A stretch of DNA of 64,000 bases from Archangium lansingense (lineage in GTDB: Bacteria; Myxococcota; Myxococcia; Myxococcales; Myxococcaceae). Position 1 is the stretch's first letter; the number at the start of each line of letters is the position of its first letter. This document shows, in pieces, positions 19,150 through 26,807 of this stretch. The position numbers and the translations under genes are program-made. The notes beneath the pieces are model-generated. The model ran no database searches, had not been told where the DNA came from, and worked only from the letters and a program-made list of their open reading frames with translations. The stretch spans positions 5,952,001 to 6,016,000 of the forward strand of contig NZ_JAPNKA010000001.1 in the NCBI RefSeq assembly GCF_026626635.1, in the 5' to 3' direction.

Positions 19150-19431
19150 ATGACGGCTCCCCCCTCCGTACCTCCCGAGACTCCCGAGCCGTCCCCCTCC
19201 GAGCGGCCCCGGCTCATCATCAACGGAGAGCCCATGCTGCCTGAGGACCTCGGACGAAACCTGTCCGAGTCGGTGCTGCTGCGGCTGAGCGTCACCAAGG
19301 AGCCCTATGAGCCGCCCGAGCCTCCCCGCGGCAAGTCGCTGCCTGCGCAGGTGGAGGCCCTCCCGACGCTGACCCTGGCGGTGATTCTCGTGCTCGTCGG
19401 TCTGGGACTGGCGGCGCTGATCCTGCTCTAG
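19150..19431 (+). CDS. Small tail-anchored membrane protein
   Basis: A 93-residue protein I do not recognise. The first ~70 residues are Pro/Glu-rich and soluble (RLIINGEPMLPEDLGRNLSE), and the C-terminus is a single hydrophobic helix (TLTLAVILVLVGLGLAALILL, in part) that ends the protein, as in tail-anchored proteins. ATG at 19150 is the only plausible start. It lies between msrA (divergent) and the secretion ATPase gene (convergent), so it is a single-gene unit. Confidence 0.65.
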   Translation: MTAPPSVPPETPEPSPSERPRLIINGEPMLPEDLGRNLSESVLLRLSVTKEPYEPPEPPRGKSLPAQVEALPTLTLAVILVLVGLGLAALILL

Positions 19432-19455
19432 AACGCCGCCCGGAACGGGCCCGGC

Positions 19456-21018
19456 TCAGCCCTCCTGGCGCTGGCCCTGTCCTCCCTGGCCCTGCTGGCG
19501 ATCCTCCAGGGCCGTCATGATCTGACGGAAGGGAATCACGCGCACCAGCTCCGCGAGCGTGGTCTGTCCGGCAGCCACCTTCGCCAGTGCATCCTCCACG
19601 AGGGTGCGGAAGCCGTGTGCGCGCGCGTAGCGGCGGATCTGCGCGCTGTGGGCTCCCTGGGCGATCAGATCCTGCAACCCCGAGTCCACCACCAGCAGCT
19701 CGTAGATGCCGGTGCGCCCGCGGTAGCCGGTGTGGCGGCACTCCTCGCAACCGACACCCGTGCGGGGCTGGAGGCCCTCCAGCAGCGAGCCGAGCAGCTC
19801 TTTCTGCCTCCGGGTGGGCTCGGCCGGTGCCTCACACTTGGGGCAGATGCGACGCACGAGCCGCTGGGCCAGCACCGCGAGCAGCGAGTCTGCGATGTCG
19901 GCGTCATCCAACTCCAGGCCGCGGAGCCGGCCCACGGCGCCCACGGCATCGGCGGTATGAAGCGTGCCGAGCACGACGTGTCCGGTGGCCGCGGCGTTGA
20001 GCGCCATGCTGCCCGTCTCCAGGTCGCGGATCTCCCCCACGAGCATCACGTTGGGATCCTGCCGCAGCAGCGCGCGCAGCAGCAGCGCGTGCGACATCTG
20101 CGGGCTGACTTCCTTCTGGTTCACCTTGGGGACGTAGTACTCAATGGGGTCCTCCGCGGTGATGATCTTCTTGCGCCCGTCGTTGAGCTGCGCGAGCGCC
20201 CCGTAGAGGGTAGTCGTCTTCCCGCTGCCGGTTGGGCCGGTGACGAGGATGAGGCCTTCGGGATTGGAGAGCAGGTTGAGAAACAACCGCTCCGTGTCCG
20301 GGCTCATCCCCAGCTTGCTCACGGGGACCAGCCCCGCGCTCGAGTCCAGCACGCGGATGACCACGTCCTCACCGCCCGGGCTTGGCACCACGCTCACGCG
20401 GTAGTCGACGACCTTGTGCTCTTCGCTCCGGGCAATGACGGCGCGGATGCGGCCGTCCTGGGGCCGACGGTGCTCGGTGATGTCCATGTCAGCGAGTATC
20501 TTGATGCGGCTGACCACCTCCTTCACGGACTCCGGATCCATGTCCGTGTAGGCCTGATGCAGGATGCCGTCGATGCGGTAGCGCAGGTCCACATCGTCCC
20601 GGTAGCTCTCGATGTGGATGTCCGAGGCCTTTCGCTCGAACGCGCCAGCAAGCAGGTCATCCACGAGCTCGACGGGCGTGGGCGGCTGCCGCGAGGGCGG
20701 GCGCTTCTGGATGAGGAGATCCGCCTTCGTCTGGGGCCCGGCGCCGAAGCCCGTTCGCAGGGCCGAGTCGATCTCGTAGCGGTTGAGCTTCACTGGCCGG
20801 ATGGGACGCTGCAGGAAGTCGGAGATCCTGAAGCGCAGGGCCTGGTTGTCGGGGTCCACCATGCCGATGGGGATGGGGGCGTCGGGGGCCTGCGCGTCGA
20901 TCTTGCCCAGCACCACCACGGAGTGGCGGCGGCAGAACGGCTCCGGCAGCAGCCGCATGGAGTGGCGATCGAGGGCGTACTGCGAGAGCTCGGAGAAGGT
21001 GTCGGACCCCTGGGCCAT
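19456..21018 (-). CDS. PilB/GspE-type secretion ATPase
   Basis: A 520-residue hexameric ATPase of the type II secretion and type IV pilus family. The N-terminal ~110 residues form a divergent MshEN-like domain. The ATPase core has Walker A GPTGSGKT (261-268), Asp box ITAEDPIEY, Walker B MLVGEIRDLETG and His box GTLHTADA. A zinc site follows (CPKC at 392-395, then CEEC), as in extension-type PilB/GspE ATPases rather than PilT. No pilin, platform or secretin gene is adjacent, so it is an orphan that must serve a machine encoded elsewhere. ATG at 21018 directly precedes a normal N-terminus. Confidence 0.9.
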   Translation of the reverse strand: MAQGSDTFSELSQYALDRHSMRLLPEPFCRRHSVVVLGKIDAQAPDAPIPIGMVDPDNQALRFRISDFLQRPIRPVKLNRYEIDSALRTGFGAGPQTKADLLIQKRPPSRQPPTPVELVDDLLAGAFERKASDIHIESYRDDVDLRYRIDGILHQAYTDMDPESVKEVVSRIKILADMDITEHRRPQDGRIRAVIARSEEHKVVDYRVSVVPSPGGEDVVIRVLDSSAGLVPVSKLGMSPDTERLFLNLLSNPEGLILVTGPTGSGKTTTLYGALAQLNDGRKKIITAEDPIEYYVPKVNQKEVSPQMSHALLLRALLRQDPNVMLVGEIRDLETGSMALNAAATGHVVLGTLHTADAVGAVGRLRGLELDDADIADSLLAVLAQRLVRRICPKCEAPAEPTRRQKELLGSLLEGLQPRTGVGCEECRHTGYRGRTGIYELLVVDSGLQDLIAQGAHSAQIRRYARAHGFRTLVEDALAKVAAGQTTLAELVRVIPFRQIMTALEDRQQGQGGQGQRQEG

Positions 21019-21236
21019 GCAATTGGCATAACACGCCCCGCGCCGTGCTCAGGACTCCTGCCGCACGAGGCGGGAGATGTCTCCTCGGACGTGGACCGGG
21101 GGAGGGAGCGGCGTGTCCCGGCGTGCTACGCGCATGGTTTCAGACGGGGAGACGCGACGACGGTGGAGCGAGAAGGGCTCGATATGTGGCGCCTGCACTA
21201 TCGTTCCCCGCTGGACGCTCCTGGTTGGGAGCAGCC

Positions 21237-21296
21237 ATGAAGGGCAACGTCGGGCTCGGCCGGGGAGCTCGGACATCAAGGGGGTTTCGGTCATGA
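21237..21296 (+). CDS. Possible 19-residue leader peptide
   Basis: ATG at 21237, preceded by GGGAG, opens a 19-codon frame (MKGNVGLGRGARTSRGFRS) whose TGA overlaps the ATG of the lysyl-oxidase lipoprotein (ATGA). The overlap would allow translational coupling. No codon-bias or homology support exists, and the downstream gene has its own AAGGGGG. This may be chance. Confidence 0.2.
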   Translation: MKGNVGLGRGARTSRGFRS

Positions 21297-23251
21297 AGAT
21301 GAATCGAGTGTGGGTCTCCACTGCGTTGGCGGCGGTGTTGGGGGGCTGCCTTACACCCCCTCCGGAGCCGCCTGTAGAGCCGCCGCCCGTGGAACAGCCG
21401 CCCTTCTTGTCCGACACGCCCCTCTGGACGCTGGAGGCCCCCGAGTCGCTCCGGCTGTCGTGCTTTGGCAACTCCATCGCGCTCGGAGACGTGAACGGGG
21501 ACGGGAAGCAGGACCTGGTGGTCGCGGCGCCTCCATGCGCGGGGATGACCGGCAAGGGCTCGTTGGCCATCTACGCCGGCAATGGCTCCTCCTTCTCCAC
21601 CGAGCCCGTCATTGGCGAGCTGGACTGGCCGAACACCAACCCGGCGGCGAGCGGGCGAAACAGTGGCGTGTCTATCGGCAATGTGAACGGCGATGGCTTT
21701 GCCGACATCCTCATCCGCGCTCAGACCGTGGGGGCGCTCGTCTTCGCGGGCAAGGCGGACCTCGGGGAGGTGCTCCAGGCGCCCCTGTTCCGCGTGCCGT
21801 ACACCGGGACCCTCTACGCGAGCTTTCTGAGCGACCTGAATGGGGATGGACTCGATGACCTCGTCATCAGCCAGGGCTCGACGCGGCGGACGGGTATCTT
21901 TCGCGCCACCCCCACCGCGGATGCTCCGTTCACCCTGGTGAGGATGTTCACGGAACGGGCGCTGAGGGTCATCCGGGCGGGTGATCTCAACGGCGATGGG
22001 GCGAATGAGCTGCTGCTCGGGACCGCGGAGGGCGCCAGGCTCTTCCTCGGCTGTAAGACCGATGAGGCTGGGGTCTGTGAGGGCGGTCTGTCGTTCTCTT
22101 CGTCCTGGACGGCCCCCAACGAAGTGCTGGGGTTCTTCCCGGATCAGAATGGGGATGGGCACCGGGAGGTGATCCTCGGGGATCAGGGCCGTGCGGCGGT
22201 GCATCTCTTCCAGCCGGAAGGTGGCTTCTCGCCGACACCCATCTGGAGCATCCTCGGAGACGCGGCGTATCCCGGCTTCAGTCCCACGGCGTACTTCGTG
22301 GGGGACCTGGACAAGGACAACAAGGAGACGGAGTTCCTGATGAGCGCGGCGGGGCGCCTGTACGCGTTCTTCCCCAAGCAGGGGCTCTCCTCCGAGGTGC
22401 GCTCGGAGTGGGCCTGGCCGAAGAGCAACTCGCTGGGGGCCGCGTTCCAGGGCTACGTGCGCTTCGCGCCCGTGGGGGCCGGGGATCTCAACGGGGACGG
22501 CTACGCCGACTTCCTCGCCGGACTGGCTCCGCCGTATGACCAACTCACCCCTGCGACGCCCCAGCGGCCGGGACGGGTGGTGGCCTACGGCGGAGGCAAG
22601 GTGCCGCCCCAGGCGCCCACGCCCTTTATGCGATCGCCCGCGTCGTGTGGACTGGCGAGCGGCTCGGGCAAGCCGGATGTGACGGTGGACCCGGACGTCA
22701 TCTCCCGCACGGCGTATGTCGAGCGGCGCGACTTCGCGGAGACGGCCTGCGAGGTGACGGAGCAGTGCGTGGGCGCGCCCGGAAACCGGCGCCTGCTGCG
22801 CTTCAGCGTCTCCATCCCGAACCTGGGCTCGGGCGCCGTCAACATCCCGTCCCCTGATGCGCGACCGGACCTCTACGAGTTCGACGCGTGCCACCAGCAT
22901 GATCACCTCGTCGGGTTCGCCAGCTATGAGCTGGTCGATCCCCAGAACGAGGTGGTGGCGGTGGGTCGCAAGCAGGGCTTCTTCCTGGTGGACCTGATGC
23001 CTTACTGCGGAGACGCGCCGCCTTCGTTCATCAACACGGATGGCTCGCAGGGCATCTCGCCGGGCTGGGCCGATGTGTACGCGGGTGACTATCCGTGCCA
23101 GTGGCTGGACATCACGGACGTCCCGGACGGCACGTACACGCTGCGCATCGGCGTGGACAAGAGCAACCTCGTCGACGAGGAGGACGTCCATCCGAACTCC
23201 GTCGACGTGAAGGTGAAGATCTCCGGCACCACCGTGGAGATCCTCCCGTAG
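21293..23251 (+). CDS. FG-GAP repeat lipoprotein with lysyl-oxidase domain
   Basis: A 652-residue lipoprotein (lipobox VLGGC, C19, then a Pro/Glu-rich spacer). Residues ~55-440 hold about seven FG-GAP/VCBS blades, each with a calcium-type loop (DVNGDGKQD, NVNGDGFAD, DLNGDGLDD, DLNGDGAN, DQNGDGHRE, DLNGDGYAD). The last ~180 residues match the lysyl oxidase catalytic domain: copper site CHQHDH (533-538), K560 in GRKQGFFL and Y596 in DVYAGDYPCQWLDITDV, the pair that forms the lysyl tyrosylquinone cofactor in animals. It should oxidise primary amines such as lysine side chains at the cell surface, giving aldehydes and cross-links. ATG 21293 follows AAGGGGG; the frame upstream is not part of it. 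Confidence 0.88.
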   Translation: MKMNRVWVSTALAAVLGGCLTPPPEPPVEPPPVEQPPFLSDTPLWTLEAPESLRLSCFGNSIALGDVNGDGKQDLVVAAPPCAGMTGKGSLAIYAGNGSSFSTEPVIGELDWPNTNPAASGRNSGVSIGNVNGDGFADILIRAQTVGALVFAGKADLGEVLQAPLFRVPYTGTLYASFLSDLNGDGLDDLVISQGSTRRTGIFRATPTADAPFTLVRMFTERALRVIRAGDLNGDGANELLLGTAEGARLFLGCKTDEAGVCEGGLSFSSSWTAPNEVLGFFPDQNGDGHREVILGDQGRAAVHLFQPEGGFSPTPIWSILGDAAYPGFSPTAYFVGDLDKDNKETEFLMSAAGRLYAFFPKQGLSSEVRSEWAWPKSNSLGAAFQGYVRFAPVGAGDLNGDGYADFLAGLAPPYDQLTPATPQRPGRVVAYGGGKVPPQAPTPFMRSPASCGLASGSGKPDVTVDPDVISRTAYVERRDFAETACEVTEQCVGAPGNRRLLRFSVSIPNLGSGAVNIPSPDARPDLYEFDACHQHDHLVGFASYELVDPQNEVVAVGRKQGFFLVDLMPYCGDAPPSFINTDGSQGISPGWADVYAGDYPCQWLDITDVPDGTYTLRIGVDKSNLVDEEDVHPNSVDVKVKISGTTVEILP

Positions 23252-23307
23252 GAAGGGCCCGTGCTCCGGGGACATGCACCCCGGAGCATTCGGGACCGCG
23301 GCGAGCA

Positions 23308-23697
23308 CTACGGAGGAGTCTCGCAGCCGCAGCCGCAGTCATCGAAGAACGCCGAGGCACCTTCGGGGCAGGTGAACCGGATGGCCGCACACCGCTCGGG
23401 ATCCTTCGAGACGTAGGTCCGGTTCGGCTCGTCGTAGTTACAAGCCTTCTTCTCTTCCGCCTGGCAGATGCCGCCGCAGTCGGCGCCCCCCTGGTTGGGA
23501 TCGCAACTGTCATTGGGGTCATCGACGCAGGTGAAGCCCTTGGCGCAGGGGATGCCGGCAATGCCGCCGCAGAACTCGCCTCCCTGGGCCGCCTGGACGG
23601 GCCCTGTCTGGTCGGCTGCATCGGCCGGACCGCAGGCCGAGCTCAGAAGGGCGAGACCCATGACCACCAGACTCCAAGGAATAGGCCGAAGGGACAT
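23308..23697 (-). CDS. Small cysteine-rich lipoprotein
   Basis: A 129-residue exported protein with a lipoprotein signal (VVMGLALLSSAC) and 12-13 cysteines after it. The core FCGGIAGIPCAKGFTC, DDPNDSCDP and GADCGGIC matches the eight-cysteine-cluster/Kazal-like repeat frequent in myxobacterial lipoproteins. A C-terminal CGCGCETPP tail adds more. ATG at 23697 follows GGAGAG on the minus strand; an in-frame start 11 codons upstream lacks these signals. The family role is unknown; protease inhibition is possible but unproven. Divergent from the glycosyltransferase gene. Confidence 0.8.
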   Translation of the reverse strand: MSLRPIPWSLVVMGLALLSSACGPADAADQTGPVQAAQGGEFCGGIAGIPCAKGFTCVDDPNDSCDPNQGGADCGGICQAEEKKACNYDEPNRTYVSKDPERCAAIRFTCPEGASAFFDDCGCGCETPP

Positions 23698-23849
23698 GTG
23701 AACTCTCCTTTGCGAAACAGAAATCGGCACGGAGAGTGCGTTTGGGAGGGGACCGGCGAGTGGGCCCTCCTGCCCCAGGCTGGAGGGGGAGGCCTGCCAG
23801 GAAGGTGAATTTTCCTCCGGCGGTGCTTCGATGTAGATGGGGCACGCAC

Positions 23850-24737
23850 ATGGCCAGTCGGACGATGAAGCTGAAGCAGAGCACGGGCAACACGGGGAAG
23901 GTGAAGCAAGCGACCACGGGCAAGTCCCGGCAGGTGGCGAAGGCTCCCGCGCGTGGCGGATGGCTGCGCCGAGTGCTGATGCTGGTGTTCCTGGGGCTGG
24001 TGGTGTTCGCGTCCTACGAGTACGCGAGCCTGCCGGAAGCAGAGCCGCTGCTGAAGCAGAACCCGAAGGTGACGGCGCTGATGGAGCAGCGCGTGGAGGA
24101 GGCGCGGGAGGCAGGCCAGAAGCCGAGGCGCCGCCAGCATTGGGTGGGCCTGTCGAATGTGTCCAGGCACGCGATCGACGCGGTGCTGCTCTCGGAGGAC
24201 GCGAGCTTCTACCTGCACGCGGGCTTGGACCCGAAGGAGCTGGAGAACGCGCTGGAGGAAGCGGTGCGCAAGGGGAAGCTGGGGCGAGGGGCGTCGACGA
24301 TTACCCAGCAGTTGGCGAAGAACCTCTGGCTGTCGACGGACCGGAGCCTGCTGCGCAAGGGCAAGGAACTGATCCTCGCGCACCGGCTGGAGGAGTCGCT
24401 GCCGAAGAACCGGATCCTCACGCTGTACATGAACGTGGTGGAGTGGGGGAACGGGGTGTACGGCATCGAGGCGGGGGCGCGGGAGCACTTCGGGGTTTCG
24501 GCCTCGCAGCTCACGGCGGCGCAGGGGGCGATCCTGGCGTCGATGCTACCGGCACCGCGCAAGAGGTCTCCGACTTCGGGCTCGAGGGCGCTGAAGAAGC
24601 GGGCGCACTGGGTGATCGAGCAGATGGAAGCGGTGAAGCGGCTCAACGCCGAGCAGGCGAGGGTGGCGCACGCGGAGATCGATCAAATCCTCGACGGTAA
24701 GACGGCGGAAGACTTCGAGGACGAAGCCCAGGGCTGA
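23850..24737 (+). CDS. mtgA: Monofunctional peptidoglycan glycosyltransferase (GT51)
   Basis: A 295-residue inner-membrane enzyme that polymerises lipid II into glycan strands. A basic N-terminal cytoplasmic tail of ~40 residues precedes one transmembrane helix (41-56, VLMLVFLGLVVFASYEY), then a GT51 domain. Catalytic E116 lies in SEDASFYLHAG, and the other motifs are RGASTITQQLAKN, RKGKELILAHRLEE and ILTLYMNVVEWGNGVYG with AAREHF-like spacing. There is no transpeptidase domain, so it is MtgA-like. ATG 23850 is chosen because frames further up lack homology. A tandem repeat and hairpin follow the gene. Confidence 0.92.
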   Translation: MASRTMKLKQSTGNTGKVKQATTGKSRQVAKAPARGGWLRRVLMLVFLGLVVFASYEYASLPEAEPLLKQNPKVTALMEQRVEEAREAGQKPRRRQHWVGLSNVSRHAIDAVLLSEDASFYLHAGLDPKELENALEEAVRKGKLGRGASTITQQLAKNLWLSTDRSLLRKGKELILAHRLEESLPKNRILTLYMNVVEWGNGVYGIEAGAREHFGVSASQLTAAQGAILASMLPAPRKRSPTSGSRALKKRAHWVIEQMEAVKRLNAEQARVAHAEIDQILDGKTAEDFEDEAQG

Positions 24738-24751
24738 GCAACCACCCGACG

Positions 24752-24800
24752 CCAATCACTCCTCAACCTGCCAATCACCCCTCAACCTGCCAATCACCCC
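24752..24800. repeat. 19-bp tandem repeat
   Basis: CCAATCACTCCTCAACCTG (24752-24770) is followed by a copy with one change (24771-24789) and an 11-base third partial copy that runs into the hairpin repeat. It is intergenic and probably arose by slippage next to the hairpin. Confidence 0.75.
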
Positions 24801-24830
24801 TCTCCCTCCGGGAGAGGGACGGGGTGAGGG
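24798..24830. repeat. Interspersed hairpin repeat (CCCTCTCCC type), copy 2
   Basis: A 9-base perfect stem (CCCTCTCCC, loop TCC, GGGAGAGGG), then ACGGGGTGAGGG. It differs at two positions from the copy at 7600-7632. It lies between co-directional genes and may serve as a terminator for the glycosyltransferase gene. Confidence 0.7.
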
Positions 24831-24896
24831 TATCCGGGCCCGTGTTCACCCCTCCGTGAACGCGAACCCGTGCCTCATCCGGCTACACTGTGAGGC

Positions 24897-25544
24897 ATGC
24901 GTACGCGACGCCTCGTGGGCTCGGGCCTCCTGTTCATCACCCTGGTGCTGGTGGGGTCCTTCCTCGCCCCGGCGGAGGCGGAGACGCCTCCAGAGCGGGT
25001 GGTCGCGATCGTGCCGTTGGGCGAGGTACGGCAGGAGTTCCTGGAGAAGGTCCAGCAGGAGCTCCAGTCGCGAATGAAGGTGAGGATCCGCATCGATCCA
25101 CCCAGGGAGCTGCCACAAGAGGCCTGGTACGCCCCGCGTCGCCGCTGGAGGGCGGATCGGCTGCTGGACTGGCTGGACGAGCATCCGCCGGAGGGGGCGT
25201 GGAAGGTGGTGGCGGTGACGGAGGCGGAGATCTCGGCCACGAAGGGGAACATCCTCGACTGGGGTATCGCGGGACTGGGGAGCATCGGCGGGCCGAGCTG
25301 CGTGGTGTCAGCGCACATCTACAAGAAGCACAGCAAGACGAAGGAGGCGCTGCTGCGTCGGCTGGGAGACCTGTCGGTGCACGAGTTCGGGCACACGCTG
25401 GGGTTCCCGCACTGCGAGGAGAAGGGCTGCGTGATGGCGGACGCAAAGGGCAAGGCCATCTCGTCCGCGGATGCGAGCTCGGGGCGCTACTGCACGAAGT
25501 GCCTGGGGCTGCTGCCCACCGAAGAGCGCGCGCTGGTGAAGTAG
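24897..25544 (+). CDS. Exported archaemetzincin-type metallopeptidase
   Basis: A 215-residue protein with a Sec signal peptide (LLFITLVLVGSFLAPAEAE) and an archaemetzincin domain. The zinc site HEFGHTLG (H162, E163, H166) is followed by C173, C178, M180 and the pair C199-C202, matching the family pattern HExxHxxGx3Cx4CxM...CxxC, with 18 instead of the usual 17 residues between Met and the CxxC. The strand GGPSCVVSAHIY also fits the family. Most archaemetzincins are intracellular, so export is unusual. ATG 24897 is preceded by TGAGG. It is convergent with the sirtuin gene, with 4 bases between stops. Confidence 0.88.
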   Translation: MRTRRLVGSGLLFITLVLVGSFLAPAEAETPPERVVAIVPLGEVRQEFLEKVQQELQSRMKVRIRIDPPRELPQEAWYAPRRRWRADRLLDWLDEHPPEGAWKVVAVTEAEISATKGNILDWGIAGLGSIGGPSCVVSAHIYKKHSKTKEALLRRLGDLSVHEFGHTLGFPHCEEKGCVMADAKGKAISSADASSGRYCTKCLGLLPTEERALVK

Positions 25545-25548
25545 CGCC

Positions 25549-26319
25549 TCACGCTTCGCCGAGCAGCAGCGGCAGGATGTGCTCGGCGCGCCCCAGAATC
25601 TCCACGTCGAAATCGGGATGGCGGGGTTGCATGGGCGTGAGGTTGACCAGCAGGGTCCGCGCCCCCGCGTACTTCGCCCCACGGACGAAGTTCGAGGCGG
25701 GGGACACCGTTCCGGACGTTCCGACGGCGAGGAAGAGGTCGCACTCCCGCAGGGCGTGTTTGGCCTTCCATTCGGCATCCAGCGGGAGCGGCTCCTCGAA
25801 CAGGGTGAGGTCGGGCCGAAGGGGCTGGCCGCAGGCGGGGCACGCGGGTGCTTGCGTATGCGCGACGGAGTCCTCGAACGGGGCGAGCGAGCAGCGCGTG
25901 TTGGAGCAGCGGGTGTGCCGCAGCGAGCCATGGAGCTCCACGACGTCTCGGCTTCCCGCTCGGGTGTGCAGCCCATCCACGTTCTGCGTCAGGAGGGTGA
26001 AGGAGCGGCCCGCTCCCAACCGTTCCTCCCACCGGGCCAGCGCGAGATGCGCGGCATTGGGCATTGCGGTGCGGACCTGTTCACGTAGTGGTCCGAAGAG
26101 GGACCAGACGCGCGAGGCGTCACGGGCGAGCATGTCGGCAGTGGGGAGCTCCTCCAGGTCTGGCCGGGTCCACAGTCCGCCGGGACCCCGGTAGGTGGGG
26201 AGCCCCGAGGCAACGGAGATGCCCGCCCCTGTCAGCACCACGACGTGGCGCCACGAGGCCGCCTGAAGCTGCGCGCGCAACGCCACCACCTCGGCATCAC
26301 TCGTGAGGGAGACCGACAT
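25549..26319 (-). CDS. cobB: Sir2-family NAD-dependent protein deacylase
   Basis: A 256-residue sirtuin that removes acyl groups from lysines, using NAD+. It has GAGISVASGLPTYRG (NAD site, 31-45), TQNVDGLHTRAG (111-122), catalytic H130 in VELHG and a zinc ribbon C138/C143/C160/C163. Further motifs are PDLTLFEEPLP and AVGTSGTVSPASNF. The class III-type Y/R pair cannot be assigned confidently. ATG 26319 lies 9 bases after the stop of the small upstream gene and the two share an operon with the ACP-ligase-PlsC fusion, whose adenylation lysine is a plausible target. Confidence 0.93.
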   Translation of the reverse strand: MSVSLTSDAEVVALRAQLQAASWRHVVVLTGAGISVASGLPTYRGPGGLWTRPDLEELPTADMLARDASRVWSLFGPLREQVRTAMPNAAHLALARWEERLGAGRSFTLLTQNVDGLHTRAGSRDVVELHGSLRHTRCSNTRCSLAPFEDSVAHTQAPACPACGQPLRPDLTLFEEPLPLDAEWKAKHALRECDLFLAVGTSGTVSPASNFVRGAKYAGARTLLVNLTPMQPRHPDFDVEILGRAEHILPLLLGEA

Positions 26320-26328
26320 GGCGGGAGT

Positions 26329-26781
26329 CTACGGCTCCGCCAGACCCGAGGCGAGCAGCGCGAGCCGGGTGACGATCTGCTCCTCCGAGGGAGGAATGAC
26401 CGCGCTGACCGAATGCAGGAGGTTGACGCGCAGACCGTTGCTCCGCAGCCAGGCGACCAGCTCATCCGCGTTGATGGGATCGGGCCGGACGAGGAACTTC
26501 CGAGCGATGGGCACGCGAGACAGGTACAACGCCTCGAGCGAGGACAGCTCACCCTCGGGGCCGGAGTAGACGGGCTCGGTGTGTTTGAACCAGGGCTTGA
26601 TGTCCTCCAGGAGCCATTGGACCCGGGTGGTCTTGAAGCGCTCGAGCTTCAGGAACTCCTCCAGGTGGTTGCGCTCCAGGAGGATGCAGTCGTCGCCCGC
26701 GCACCACGCCTCGATGCTGAGGTGGTGTGCCAGGAGGCGATGCTGGCGCCGGCAATACTCGCGGTGGGGATCCATGGACAT
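26329..26781 (-). CDS. Hypothetical protein
   Basis: A 150-residue soluble protein I do not recognise. It is mixed alpha/beta, with an N-terminal Arg/His-rich segment (HREYCRRQHRLLAHH) and SLEALYLSRVPIARKF in the middle. There is no signal, membrane helix or catalytic motif. ATG 26781 (MSMDPH) is chosen because GAGGAG lies 9 bases upstream. It sits 26 bases after the PlsC fusion gene and 9 before the sirtuin gene, so it belongs to that operon. Confidence 0.7.
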   Translation of the reverse strand: MSMDPHREYCRRQHRLLAHHLSIEAWCAGDDCILLERNHLEEFLKLERFKTTRVQWLLEDIKPWFKHTEPVYSGPEGELSSLEALYLSRVPIARKFLVRPDPINADELVAWLRSNGLRVNLLHSVSAVIPPSEEQIVTRLALLASGLAEP

Positions 26782-26807
26782 GTCCGTGTTCTCCTCGTCC
26801 TGACCGC

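Noticed and set aside
21140..23308. A 722-codon open frame antisense to the lysyl-oxidase lipoprotein
   Set aside because: No recognisable motif; the plus-strand frame has a lipobox, calcium-loop repeats and LOX residues.
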